Positions 47,061 through 55,181 of a DNA stretch of 64,000 nucleotides are shown in pieces (the first letter of the stretch is position 1; every line of letters starts with the position of its first letter). The stretch comes from a virus. The notes under the pieces were generated by a model. The model was given only the letters and a program-made list of their open reading frames with translations, was not told the DNA's origin and did not search any database. The DNA lies in the IMG/VR virus record IMGVR_UViG_3300021142_000014, positions 1 to 64,000 of that record. The stretch is one strand, 5' to 3'. Position numbers and translations under genes: made by a program.

Positions 47061-48125
47061 TTAAAAATAATCCTCAAATGGATCATCTAATTCTTCGTCA
47101 GCATAAATATTAAAATCATCTACACTGTCATATTGTTCAAAAAACTCTGGGAACTGCATGTTGCCTACTTCACAAATACGTATGATCATTTTATCTTCTA
47201 AAAAATCTAACGAATAAGGATCGTCATCAACATTTATAGCAATAGTACTAATATTATCAATCCAATCATCAATAAAATCATTTACTACTTCTATGTCTTC
47301 GGCAACAATCAAACGTATGTCACCATAGAGTGTATCAAACAGATCTTTAGAATTCAAGTTCTCAAGGCGAACATAACGAGCAACATAATTAGAATTAATT
47401 ATTTTTTGCACCAACTCGCTCTTGCGTGTTAAAGGTAGTTTATCTCTATAACTTTCTATAAACTCACCATAGAATGTAATCATTGCTGCACTGAACTCTT
47501 TAATCTGTTTTTTAGTTAATTTACCTAAAATAAAATAAAACTTTGGTGCTAAGCATCCTTCACCATAAAAAGAAAAGAAATCAAAACATATTCTATTAAT
47601 TATACTTGGTGTTAATTGTTCAGATCTAACTAATCCAAAACTAAATTTAAAACCATGTTCCCAAACGCGACGATCAACCGTTTCATATTCTCTAAACGTT
47701 TCCATAGCATTCTGATTGCCAAAAACAATAATATCAGTAGAATTTTCAATTTCATCTCGCCACTCGCTACTTAATTTTAATTCATCATTGTGTGCAACAA
47801 AGATTCTAGTACGAATATGTTCAGCATAATTATCTAATACATTTTGCACCAAGAAACTTTCATCTAAGCTAGGTACTTTTACAACTATGCTATCTGGTCC
47901 TGACAACATAATGCAAAGGAATACACTTTTAGCAATAAGACCAGGCGTTTCTTTTGATCCAACAATTAGAAATTTACGACCTGTTTTTTCTTTGTATTCT
48001 TCAAAACTGTTAGGTACAAACAAGTGTTCAATTACCATTCGATAATCATTAGGTAGAAAACGACCATATTGCGATAACACATCAACCATATCAATCGATG
48101 GATTGATAATCCATTTGCTATTCAT
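47061..48125 (-). CDS. LuxC-like / aldehyde-dehydrogenase-fold protein
   Basis: 354 aa. The pattern FLIVGSKETPGL..SVFLCIMLSG, a later DIIVFGNQNAMETFREYETVDRRVWEHGFKFS and FSFYGEGCLAPKFYF follows acyl-CoA reductases of the LuxC type. The Cys in GEGCLAP would then be the nucleophile. The homology rests on motif order only and I cannot verify it. An NAD(P)H-dependent reductase would be unexpected inside a phage replication block. The stop overlaps the exonuclease start. Confidence 0.45.
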   Translation of the reverse strand: MNSKWIINPSIDMVDVLSQYGRFLPNDYRMVIEHLFVPNSFEEYKEKTGRKFLIVGSKETPGLIAKSVFLCIMLSGPDSIVVKVPSLDESFLVQNVLDNYAEHIRTRIFVAHNDELKLSSEWRDEIENSTDIIVFGNQNAMETFREYETVDRRVWEHGFKFSFGLVRSEQLTPSIINRICFDFFSFYGEGCLAPKFYFILGKLTKKQIKEFSAAMITFYGEFIESYRDKLPLTRKSELVQKIINSNYVARYVRLENLNSKDLFDTLYGDIRLIVAEDIEVVNDFIDDWIDNISTIAINVDDDPYSLDFLEDKMIIRICEVGNMQFPEFFEQYDSVDDFNIYADEELDDPFEDYF

Positions 48126-49066
48126 CGCAATTTCCTACCAAAAGGGATAACGTCCTTCCATAAGGTGTTATTCTTCCATCGGTCTTTTACTTGAACAAAC
48201 CCAAGTTGATCAAATAGCTGTTCAAGGTTTAAAGCATTATCATCGCCGTATTTCACTGGATTGAATTGTAGATTACCCAATGGAGGGAATGCAAGCTCTT
48301 CATCAATATTTAATTCAATTAATTTTTTAGCAAGACGAACTGTATTTATATGATCAGATATTTTTGGGTCTTCTAATGCCAGTACAGAATTTAGATCACC
48401 ATTTTCAGCAATAAGTTTTGTAGCTTTCTTAGGACCAATACCTGGGATTCCTTTAACGTTATCACCCTTATCGCCCATCAATGCCCAGATTTCAGGAAGG
48501 CGCCATGGGTCTACACCCCATTGTTCGTGGATGGAAACAACATCGTATATTTCTTCTTCAATATCTTTATAACTGATGCTTGGTTTAACAACCGTAATGT
48601 TGTGTCTAATTAATTGGTGCAAATCATGATCAGCACTGACAATAATAATGCGTTCAAAAACTCCTGAATAATTCAAAGCAGCTGTAGCAATTATGTCATC
48701 TGCTTCTACATTCTCAATACGCATATATGGCAAACCAGCATTTAAACAAAGATGCATAAACATGCTAAGTTGTGGTTTAAATTCCATTGAAAAAACATCG
48801 CCCATTGGACTCTTATTATCATGTTTGCGATTGGCTTTATATTCTGGATCGAGAGCCAATCTTTTAGAGCTACGTCCTTTATCAAAGGCTACAAGAAGAT
48901 GTGATGGCTCATACTTACGCACTAAGTTGGCAATAACATTAAATGCACCATAAGCTCCCCATGTACCTGATCCATCTGGGGCACTGAGACCTTGCCTCAT
49001 CAACCCGCTAAACGAGCGAATGAAAACATTATGTCCATCAAAAATAAGTAATGTTTTCTTTTCCAT
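48122..49066 (-). CDS. 5'-3' exonuclease / flap endonuclease
   Basis: 314 aa. Typical FEN/T5-exonuclease motifs: LLIFDGHN, LLVAFDKGRSSKRLALDPEYKANR, VEADDIIAT and a GDKGDNVKGIPGIGPKKATKLI helix-hairpin-helix. The enzyme removes RNA primers and flaps. It is the same family as the N-terminal domain of PolA, here without a polymerase domain. It overlaps the LuxC-like gene by 4 nt. Confidence 0.9.
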   Translation of the reverse strand: MEKKTLLIFDGHNVFIRSFSGLMRQGLSAPDGSGTWGAYGAFNVIANLVRKYEPSHLLVAFDKGRSSKRLALDPEYKANRKHDNKSPMGDVFSMEFKPQLSMFMHLCLNAGLPYMRIENVEADDIIATAALNYSGVFERIIIVSADHDLHQLIRHNITVVKPSISYKDIEEEIYDVVSIHEQWGVDPWRLPEIWALMGDKGDNVKGIPGIGPKKATKLIAENGDLNSVLALEDPKISDHINTVRLAKKLIELNIDEELAFPPLGNLQFNPVKYGDDNALNLEQLFDQLGFVQVKDRWKNNTLWKDVIPFGRKLR

Positions 49067-49074
49067 GGTTATCT

Positions 49075-49416
49075 TTATTTACTACCTTTTCGATAGCGAT
49101 TTCGGTGTTTCTTTATTGGTTCTTTAAAAGCATCAACTCTTAATACAATCAAACGTAATTGTCGATCTGTCATCTTATTAGCTCTACGCAAAGCATGAGC
49201 AATTTTAAGTATGTCATTTAGGCTGTAACGTCTTTTACCGCCAGGTGTTCTATTAATCTCTATTTGATTGCCCAGAGAATCGTATAAAAATTGTTCTTTT
49301 GCTCTAAAAGCTGCTGGCAATAAATCAAAAAATGCTGCAGCCATCCCTTGAGTAAACAAAAGATCATCATCACGAAGTCTTAATGCACGTTTTGGCCTAT
49401 TAGAGGCTTCTGACAT
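49075..49416 (-). CDS. MerR-type HTH protein
   Basis: 113 aa from the ATG giving MSEASNRPKRALRL; the frame is open further up but without a site, and a weak RBS makes this start uncertain. A winged helix signature, INRTPGGKRRYSLNDILKIAHAL, is the MerR-type recognition motif, usually binding near promoters. Basic tail (KKHRNRYRKGSK). It overlaps the end of the next gene by 17 nt. Confidence 0.6.
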   Translation of the reverse strand: MSEASNRPKRALRLRDDDLLFTQGMAAAFFDLLPAAFRAKEQFLYDSLGNQIEINRTPGGKRRYSLNDILKIAHALRRANKMTDRQLRLIVLRVDAFKEPIKKHRNRYRKGSK

Positions 49417-50089
49417 AGAACGCTGAACGAACCTTACCAGGAGTAGTTGCCTGAACAATCTGTTCCATGCCTATGTTGCCAAGTTTAAGTTCTTTTTCCA
49501 AAGCTTCTTCATTGAGTTCATATTCTAAAGAGTATGAAGTCTCAGACTTACCATTGGGGTACTTGATTGTTTTATTAATACCAATCTCGTTAGTTATACT
49601 TGCAAACTGATCTGCATCTAGTTTTTGTCTTAACAAATCAATATCAATATTAAGTTTACCGCCAGAAACTTCTTTACTTAGCTTTATACCATGTTCTGGA
49701 CTAACTAGGTAGCCACTTTCTGTTGTGTAATCTTTGCCTTCGTGGGCAATCCGCATATTAATAACTTCTGTTGCGTATGCCTTAAGAGCACTCTCTCGTC
49801 CTTCTACAATGTCCTTAGCATTACGAACAGCAATCAATTCTGCAGAAAGAGTATCAACCTCTAAAGGAGTAACATTAGGAGATGGAGCACTAATATTTGT
49901 AGAACCAAGAACCTCAAAGAGAGATCCCATAACCTCATCAACATTCGTGAGGTTTACATCAATGGCACTATTTCTTCGAGTCTCCGCTCGTGTTGCCACC
50001 TTGGGTGATTCTCCATACGAAGGTTCCATAACCTCCTGCAGGGGTGTAGTAGTAGGTACCTTGCGCTTTGGCATAATTGGTTGACCCAT
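49400..50089 (-). CDS. Hypothetical protein, 229 aa
   Basis: ATG behind AAGGAGAAAAACA. Acidic and helical with a Pro/Thr-rich N-terminal region (KVPTTTPLQE) and an internal beta segment (GGKLNIDIDLLRQKLDADQF). No Cys and no recognised catalytic motif. It lies between a MerR-like gene and the proteasome-like gene. Function unknown. Confidence 0.6.
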   Translation of the reverse strand: MGQPIMPKRKVPTTTPLQEVMEPSYGESPKVATRAETRRNSAIDVNLTNVDEVMGSLFEVLGSTNISAPSPNVTPLEVDTLSAELIAVRNAKDIVEGRESALKAYATEVINMRIAHEGKDYTTESGYLVSPEHGIKLSKEVSGGKLNIDIDLLRQKLDADQFASITNEIGINKTIKYPNGKSETSYSLEYELNEEALEKELKLGNIGMEQIVQATTPGKVRSAFYVRSL

Positions 50090-50107
50090 TGTTTTTCTCC
50101 TTACTCA

Positions 50108-50680
50108 TTAAGCTTGTTTGATTTCAAGACTCTTGCTAGTAGCATACCATATATCGCCACTAACTCCTACTGCAGTTTTAGTTGCGTTTCTAGCTGCTTT
50201 AATAACATCATTTTTTGTCCATGGGCCTTCATCACCCAAAGAACCAAATGCTTCTGGTGCACCAGATCCCATAGCCCATCGACCACTAATTGGTATAGTT
50301 ACTGAAAAATCATCATCAATAGCTATAATCTTATCATCAATGATAATTAAAAGACCAGCTCCAAAAGATTCAATCTTTTTACTAGTCTCCAATGCACCAT
50401 GCTCATCAAGTGCAGTTCTCATTGCTGGAATTACATCTTTAACAATAAATTGCTCAAGATTGTCACGATGAAATTCACGTAGTTCAGGCCAATCAGTCCA
50501 ATGTTGAATTACTTGAGTTGCTCTAACGCTGCCACAACCGCCAAAAATGTATTGACGTTCTTTATCAATCCAAAGCTTTCCAGATCCTTCATGAGTTTTG
50601 TTATAATCCCAAGAGATTTCTGAATCAGCGGCAATAACCACTCCATCAACTTTGGTAATAGCAGCAGCAAGAACAGTCAT
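50108..50680 (-). CDS. Proteasome beta subunit/HslV-like Ntn-hydrolase
   Basis: 190 aa. Begins MTVLAAAITKVDGVVIAADSE; after removal of Met the Thr would be the N-terminal nucleophile. Asp19 and Lys35 (GSGKLW) match D17 and K33 of the proteasome fold after allowing one inserted residue, and GRWAMGSGAPEAFG matches the conserved GSGAP loop. No ATPase such as HslU or Mpa is nearby. It may be a phage peptidase acting on host or structural proteins; the role is unknown. Confidence 0.72.
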   Translation of the reverse strand: MTVLAAAITKVDGVVIAADSEISWDYNKTHEGSGKLWIDKERQYIFGGCGSVRATQVIQHWTDWPELREFHRDNLEQFIVKDVIPAMRTALDEHGALETSKKIESFGAGLLIIIDDKIIAIDDDFSVTIPISGRWAMGSGAPEAFGSLGDEGPWTKNDVIKAARNATKTAVGVSGDIWYATSKSLEIKQA

Positions 50681-51015
50681 TAGTAGTATTCTTCCTCATC
50701 AGTTACAACTATGTCAGAATCTTCTGATGTAGATTCAACCTCTTCTTCTGTAGATTCTTCTACTTTTGGAAGTGGTTCTGAAATAAGTTCTGTTACTACG
50801 TTCTTAAATTGAGGACCTACAACATCGTCCCACATGCTTCCAAACAGTGCCTGGAGGCGTGTGTTCATATCCTCACCCTCTTCAAGATCAGCAGCTAGTT
50901 CATTTGGGCTAATAGAAAGCTCAGCACCGACTTCGGGCTTAATCCAATCCCATTCGCCTTTAGCGTTCTTTACTTGTAGAGTTGCACCGATACTAACCGA
51001 TAGTTTCAGTTCCAT
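50680..51015 (-). CDS. Acidic-tail hypothetical protein
   Basis: 111 aa from the second ATG (51015), 3 nt from AAGGAAG; the first ATG is directly adjacent to it. N-terminal beta-like segment (MELKLSVSIGATLQVKNAKGEWDW), then a long acidic tail (EESTEEEVESTSEDSD). Shares one base with the proteasome-like gene. Function unknown. Confidence 0.6.
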   Translation of the reverse strand: MELKLSVSIGATLQVKNAKGEWDWIKPEVGAELSISPNELAADLEEGEDMNTRLQALFGSMWDDVVGPQFKNVVTELISEPLPKVEESTEEEVESTSEDSDIVVTDEEEYY

Positions 51016-51121
51016 CATCTTCCTTTAGTTCTTGATCTTTTTTTAATGATTCAGCTTGTAATCTAGCGTGTTCAACTAGATGACGATATCCACAATTAGG
51101 GCATTGGCATTTCACTGTCAT
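50993..51121 (-). CDS. Zinc-ribbon miniprotein, 42 aa
   Basis: MTVKCQCPNCGYRHL followed by an acidic helix. ATG at 51121 behind CGAAAGGAAGACA. Three Cys and a His at the start suggest a zinc site. It overlaps its downstream neighbour by 23 nt. Confidence 0.6.
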   Translation of the reverse strand: MTVKCQCPNCGYRHLVEHARLQAESLKKDQELKEDDGTETIG

Positions 51122-51290
51122 TGTCTTCCTTTCGTTCTTCAATTAAGAATAGCTGATCATCTGGCACTGCGTCAATTTCATCGTAGGTCCATTCAATAAT
51201 TATTCTACCATCAGTAGTCTTACCAACAACTTTACCTAGATTGAGTTTAAGAGCTACGATGTCACCAATTTGATATTCATGTTCATTCAT
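51096..51290 (-). CDS. Small beta-rich protein, 64 aa
   Basis: MNEHEYQIGDIVALKLNLGKVVG.. is the SH3-like/KOW-type fold in layout (QIGDIVALKLNLGKVVGKTTDGRIIIEW). It could bind nucleic acid or another protein; not proven. It overlaps neighbours by 8 and 26 nt. Start chosen at the ATG at 51290, since the upstream ATG (51302) is only 2 nt from AGGAG. Confidence 0.6.
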   Translation of the reverse strand: MNEHEYQIGDIVALKLNLGKVVGKTTDGRIIIEWTYDEIDAVPDDQLFLIEERKEDNDSEMPMP

Positions 51291-51621
51291 TGTTTTCTTC
51301 ATTTCTCCTAGCAGCCTCTTTTACCCAATTCATCATATCTATGAGTTCTTTTGCTTTAAACATAATTGTTTCATCGACTTCAATGCCATTTGCTAAAACA
51401 ATTTCAAGCAACGTATCAGTTACTTCAATAACTTGATCAACACCTTTTTCATAAAAAACATACTTATATGGTTCTTTAAAAGTTGGTGTTTCTTGAACTT
51501 TTTTTCTTTCTTCTTCCATAATTTTTTTATTCTCTTCCATACGATTGCTTAATTTAACTAATTCCATACCAATAGCAAATTGTGTTCCACGTTTTAAGAG
51601 TTGTGTACTTAATCTAGCCAT
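51283..51621 (-). CDS. Hypothetical helical protein, 112 aa
   Basis: Starts MARLSTQLLKRGTQFA, with a strongly charged coiled-coil-like middle (NRMEENKKIMEEERKKVQE) and a helical end. No Cys or signal peptide. First protein gene downstream of the tRNA genes on this strand. Function unknown. Confidence 0.6.
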   Translation of the reverse strand: MARLSTQLLKRGTQFAIGMELVKLSNRMEENKKIMEEERKKVQETPTFKEPYKYVFYEKGVDQVIEVTDTLLEIVLANGIEVDETIMFKAKELIDMMNWVKEAARRNEENNE

Positions 51622-51680
51622 ATAATCCTTACTTTTGTTTATAAAAACTTTACCATAAAAACAATATGATTGTCAAATCT

Positions 51681-51764
51681 TGGTGGATGGAGAGGGATTC
51701 GAACCCCCGAACAATAAAGAACTGGTTTACAGCCAGCCGCGTTTGGCCACTTCGCTACCCATCC
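51681..51764 (-). tRNA. tRNA-Tyr (GTA)
   Basis: Cloverleaf on the minus strand: acceptor GGATGGG/TCCATCC, D-arm with GTAGCGAAGTGGCCAAACGC, anticodon loop CTGTAAA with anticodon GTA and a CTGG/CCAG-type stem, a longer variable arm, T-arm with TTCGAAT, discriminator A and encoded CCA. 84 nt including CCA. Phages keep tRNA-Tyr to support their AT-rich codon use. Confidence 0.93.
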
Positions 51765-51765
51765 G

Positions 51766-51841
51766 TGGTGCCCCAGGCAAGACTTGAACTTGCAACCTGC
51801 GGGTTAGAACTCCGATGCTCTATCCGTTGAGCTACTAGGGC
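51766..51841 (-). tRNA. tRNA-Arg (TCT)
   Basis: GCCCTAG/CTGGGGC acceptor, D-arm GCTC-AACGGATA-GAGC, anticodon loop GTTCTAA with anticodon TCT, T-arm with TTCAAGT loop, discriminator A and encoded CCA. The anticodon stem TCGGA/CCCGC has mismatches at 27-43 (T/C) and 31-39 (A/C), leaving three pairs, so the stem is weak. 76 nt; one base separates it from the tRNA-Tyr. Confidence 0.88.
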
Positions 51842-51847
51842 AATAAG

Positions 51848-52084
51848 CTAATTAGTATCATAGATGTTAACGTCTATGCCATTCTCACGTAGGATATCCA
51901 TTGCTTGTTCAAAATAGGGGTTGCTCATATCATTAACAACTCTACGAGATGCAGACTTGATAACGCCTTTAACCCACATTGTATTAGCACTATAATTACT
52001 AAACGCAGCAATAAGCTTTGGTTGGGCTGGGATCTGTGCTAGTTCTAGCATAGTTTTTGCTGCCCAATTGAGATCTTTAGCCAT
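51848..52084 (-). CDS. Hypothetical protein, 78 aa
   Basis: Helical start (MAKDLNWAAKTMLELAQIPAQPK), beta-like middle, helical C-terminus (EQAMDILRENGIDVNIYDTN). It shares one base with the next gene and lies just upstream of the tRNA genes. Function unknown. Confidence 0.6.
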   Translation of the reverse strand: MAKDLNWAAKTMLELAQIPAQPKLIAAFSNYSANTMWVKGVIKSASRRVVNDMSNPYFEQAMDILRENGIDVNIYDTN

Positions 52085-52251
52085 TACTTCTTACATTTAC
52101 AATTACAGTTGCCACCACATGGGCTTTTCTTCTCAGGAGCTTTAGACTTCTGATAAATACCATTCTTTACACCCTGGCTAAACATATGAACAAAAGCACC
52201 AACAAACATAAAAAATAATGCTGGTAAAACTAATACTAACATTACGTGCAT
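52084..52251 (-). CDS. Membrane-anchored Cys-rich small protein
   Basis: 55 aa: hydrophobic N-terminal helix (MLVLVLPALFFMFVGAFVHMF), then a basic linker and a tail PCGGNCNCKCKK. The Cys-rich tail would face one side of the membrane and may hold metal. Compare the soluble Cys-rich protein at 3910-4071. Overlaps both neighbours by one base. Confidence 0.65.
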   Translation of the reverse strand: MHVMLVLVLPALFFMFVGAFVHMFSQGVKNGIYQKSKAPEKKSPCGGNCNCKCKK

Positions 52252-52409
52252 TATTGTTCCTTCTTCTTTGGAGCAGCTTTCTTTGGTGCTTTCTTAGGTG
52301 CTGGCTTTGGTGCTTCTGTTCCTAGTGGGAGTGGAATATCTGGTACATTGTTATTACCACCAGTGAGACCACCTAGAAAATTCAAAAAACCTTTTAATGT
52401 ACTATTCAT
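52251..52409 (-). CDS. Small Lys/Ala/Pro-tailed protein
   Basis: 52 aa: hydrophobic Gly-rich start (MNSTLKGFLNFLGGLTGG), then a tail of Lys-Ala-Pro repeats (APKPAPKKAPKKAAPKKK). A basic tail like this suits nucleic-acid or membrane binding. TAATG overlap with its neighbour. Function unknown. Confidence 0.6.
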   Translation of the reverse strand: MNSTLKGFLNFLGGLTGGNNNVPDIPLPLGTEAPKPAPKKAPKKAAPKKKEQ

Positions 52410-52410
52410 A

Positions 52411-52593
52411 TTATTCTCCTATATCCCAATCTTCGATTGAACCTAATCTTACCACATGGGCGCAAGGATCTCCACCTTCATCCCACGATCTTTCTTCGCT
52501 TTCATGCATGGGAAAACCATCATGAGTACTACAGAATTGTTCTGTGCAATAACCCTTATCGACACCAAACTTTAACCATTCATCAAAATCCAT
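52411..52593 (-). CDS. Conserved small actinophage protein with Cys/His motif
   Basis: 60 aa: DEWLKFGVDKGYCTEQFCSTHDGFPMHESEE.. then GGDPCAHVVRL. C-x4-C-x-x-H, D-G and PCxHVVRL occur in many small proteins of actinobacterial phages. Probably a metal-binding protein; no function is known to me. It shares a base with the methyltransferase gene end. Confidence 0.75.
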   Translation of the reverse strand: MDFDEWLKFGVDKGYCTEQFCSTHDGFPMHESEERSWDEGGDPCAHVVRLGSIEDWDIGE

Positions 52594-53144
52594 TATTGAT
52601 CCTCATATACTTTCTCAATCCATGCTTGATAAGTCAATTCTATTACTCTAATATAATCATGAGCAATATTCAAGACGGCATTGATACCATCCTTAGGATT
52701 GTAATATGAGCCTTTACCAAGATTCCATTCGTAGTCATCAAAAGCCATAATGCCGCCTACTTCAAGGCATTGAAAAGCATTTAATCCATCAATAGCTGTT
52801 TGGCTAGCTGTATGGTCTCCATCGATAAGGATAAAATCGTACTTTTTAGTATTGTTTTTAAAAAACTCATTGCTAGTCATTTTGTGCTTGATTACTCGTG
52901 AATCTTCACCAAACCTGCTATCATAATATACTTCTACTTCTGCAAAATTAATAGTCTCATGCGCTAATTCTAATGAACCTTCCCATGTATCTACATCGTC
53001 TATAGTTATGATATTACGATTGTTAAGCAACCACTCCGTTGCATCACCTGTGTATGTTCCAATTTGCAATACACGATATTCACGATCTTTTGGTAAATTC
53101 CTATCAAAAAAATGTGGTTGAAACCAAACTGGAAAGCTACTCAT
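52593..53144 (-). CDS. Class I SAM-dependent methyltransferase
   Basis: 183 aa from the ATG giving MSSFPVWFQPHF. Motif I VLQIGTYTGDATEWLL, acidic second strand (IITIDDVDTWEG), FILIDGDHTA, and GGIMAFDDYEW fit methyltransferases of the Methyltransf_24 type. Substrate unknown; its location directly downstream of three glycosyltransferases suggests sugar or surface-glycan methylation. It overlaps its upstream gene by 8 nt. Confidence 0.78.
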   Translation of the reverse strand: MSSFPVWFQPHFFDRNLPKDREYRVLQIGTYTGDATEWLLNNRNIITIDDVDTWEGSLELAHETINFAEVEVYYDSRFGEDSRVIKHKMTSNEFFKNNTKKYDFILIDGDHTASQTAIDGLNAFQCLEVGGIMAFDDYEWNLGKGSYYNPKDGINAVLNIAHDYIRVIELTYQAWIEKVYEDQ

Positions 53145-53910
53145 TGATTGTTTCCTTAATATATTTATTATATTTATTTTTATTATCTCTAAGGTATTTT
53201 GGATAAAAATCAGAATCAATATCTACTAATCTCAACTCATATCCTCTTCCAAGAGTATCTGTATTGTTTTCAAAATTATAATCTAAACTAGATTTAATTT
53301 GATCAGTATTACATTCAGTATGAGCAAATGCTTCGATTTTATTCTTAATAAACTTAGTATCACCACAAAAAGTCCAGTGCCATCCACCATTTGGAACGCT
53401 GATTGAATTAAAACTTAATCTTAATGAAGTAGCATTGAATCCAGGCTCCCGGTACTCACGGACACTACAGGCTTTGGCTTTCCACCACAAACCTTCACCA
53501 ATGTTTTGATTGTTTAAATAGTATTGGTGAACAATCATATTGAATGAATATGAGAAGTCAGGATCAAAATTCTCACGTAAGAATTCAATAGCTTTAGGAT
53601 TGGGTATCTCGTCTAGGTCATTGATAAGAACAATATCATCATCATTATATTCAGATAAATCAAGAATTATATCACGCTGGTAGTTCTCACGACCCCATTC
53701 ATCAAGACCCTCAGGGAACTCAATCTCTATGACTGTGTGCTTTGGGTGCTTGATGGTGTTGGCAAGCATTGGCTTATCAAGACCAGTAAAAGTTTTAGTA
53801 GCTTCAATCGTGTAGAAATGATCAACTACGTCTTCCAAAATACCAAGACGCAATTCAAGAATATGTGTCTCGTTATGGAATGGAGTGATACTAACTACAC
53901 GTCGTGACAC
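53137..53910 (-). CDS. Glycosyltransferase family 17-like
   Basis: 257 aa. VSITPFHNETHILELRLGILEDVVDHFYTIEA, LINDLDEIPNPKAIEFLR and GGWHWTFCGD are the GT17 features. GTG start, with a TAGTG junction to the preceding gene and AAGGAACAAAAGTA upstream. Second of three glycosyltransferases in tandem. It probably adds a sugar to a phage or host glycan. Confidence 0.82.
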   Translation of the reverse strand: MSRRVVSITPFHNETHILELRLGILEDVVDHFYTIEATKTFTGLDKPMLANTIKHPKHTVIEIEFPEGLDEWGRENYQRDIILDLSEYNDDDIVLINDLDEIPNPKAIEFLRENFDPDFSYSFNMIVHQYYLNNQNIGEGLWWKAKACSVREYREPGFNATSLRLSFNSISVPNGGWHWTFCGDTKFIKNKIEAFAHTECNTDQIKSSLDYNFENNTDTLGRGYELRLVDIDSDFYPKYLRDNKNKYNKYIKETINE

Positions 53911-55181
53911 TACTTTTGTTCCTTAAGTTTACGTGCCATCTTTGCTTTATTAGTTGCTTTGTTAAATACATTCAACCATTGCTTACATACATCTGTCCAA
54001 GTGTGTGAAATGACCCATTCATAAGCTTTTTCAGCACGCTCAGCAGCTTCTTCTGGGTGATCCATAATATACTTAATAGTTTGAGCAGCTTCTTCAACAT
54101 CCATCAAAGGACGCATACGCTCATTATCATTGTCTTTAATAATCCAGTGGCTCGGTGTGTGGCCACTAGATACCTTCCAACCACGATCTTCTCCAAGAAT
54201 TTCTGGCACTGACGTGTTGTTAGGAGCAACGACCGGAAGCTTTACAGACATTGCCTCGGTAATGCTCAAACCCCAACCCTCACCATGAGTAGTGGTTAGA
54301 TAAACGTCACTTGCATTGTAAATATGATTAAGGAATTCAATTGGGAAACCACTGTGAGCACCGAACTGTCTTGGGTCTGGCACTGTAAAGTCAACATTGG
54401 GATCAAGACCAATTGATCTTGCCATTTGCATAATGCTTCCACCAAAATCGCTTTCTTGCATGTGCATATAAAGGAATGCATTGTCAACACCCATATCCTT
54501 CAATTGCTTCATGATCATTAAGCTACGTGAGATGTCTTTACGACCTTGGTTTCTGTTCACATTAGTGATAACAAACTTATCTTTCATTGCTGTAAAGATG
54601 TTTTCTTTAGCAGTTTTCTTATCTTCAGGTGATAATGGGAAAAAGTTTTTTGTATTTGTTCCATGGTAAATAACATCTTGTTTGTCTGCCAAAGCACCAA
54701 TGAATTTACGGCTTTCACCCTTTGCATACTCTGTGTAAGCAACTGGGAAATCAAAGCTTGCAACACATTGTTTTACCCATTCTTCACGTGGACCACAATC
54801 GAATGGATAGTAATAAACAGATGAGAATGTATTTGGCTTTGTTCGTTGGAGTTCCAAGATTTGAGGAACGATATCAATTACAATAAAAGTATCTTGAACA
54901 ATAAATACAATATCGTAATCAACCTGAGCAAGTCTATCTAGGAATACTTGACGACCAAAAACGTCTCCGTATGGTCCTTGTGTTCGCAAGGCACTGATGG
55001 CTGGCCATAGAGTACCAGGCCAAAGTTCTCTGTCATAAGGCCCACCATCGTAGTTAACTCCAATAACATCAATCTCATACTTTCCAGTATTATTGATCTC
55101 AGTCATAATATTTTTCATTACAGTACCGAAACCAGTGCTACATGCGTAGTCACCCCACGCTAGTACTTTGATTTTGCTCAT
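53910..55181 (-). CDS. Glycosyltransferase family 4
   Basis: 423 aa from the ATG giving MSKIKVLAWGDYACSTGFGTV, overlapping the preceding stop; GGAG precedes it by 7 nt. Features of GT4: N-terminal GTGFG-like region, VITNVNRNQGRKD, YLTTTHGEGWGLSITEAMSVKLPVVAP with the conserved E-x7-E. Retaining enzyme using a nucleotide sugar. It works in the same operon as GT17 and GT2, so the three probably build one glycan. Confidence 0.87.
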   Translation of the reverse strand: MSKIKVLAWGDYACSTGFGTVMKNIMTEINNTGKYEIDVIGVNYDGGPYDRELWPGTLWPAISALRTQGPYGDVFGRQVFLDRLAQVDYDIVFIVQDTFIVIDIVPQILELQRTKPNTFSSVYYYPFDCGPREEWVKQCVASFDFPVAYTEYAKGESRKFIGALADKQDVIYHGTNTKNFFPLSPEDKKTAKENIFTAMKDKFVITNVNRNQGRKDISRSLMIMKQLKDMGVDNAFLYMHMQESDFGGSIMQMARSIGLDPNVDFTVPDPRQFGAHSGFPIEFLNHIYNASDVYLTTTHGEGWGLSITEAMSVKLPVVAPNNTSVPEILGEDRGWKVSSGHTPSHWIIKDNDNERMRPLMDVEEAAQTIKYIMDHPEEAAERAEKAYEWVISHTWTDVCKQWLNVFNKATNKAKMARKLKEQK

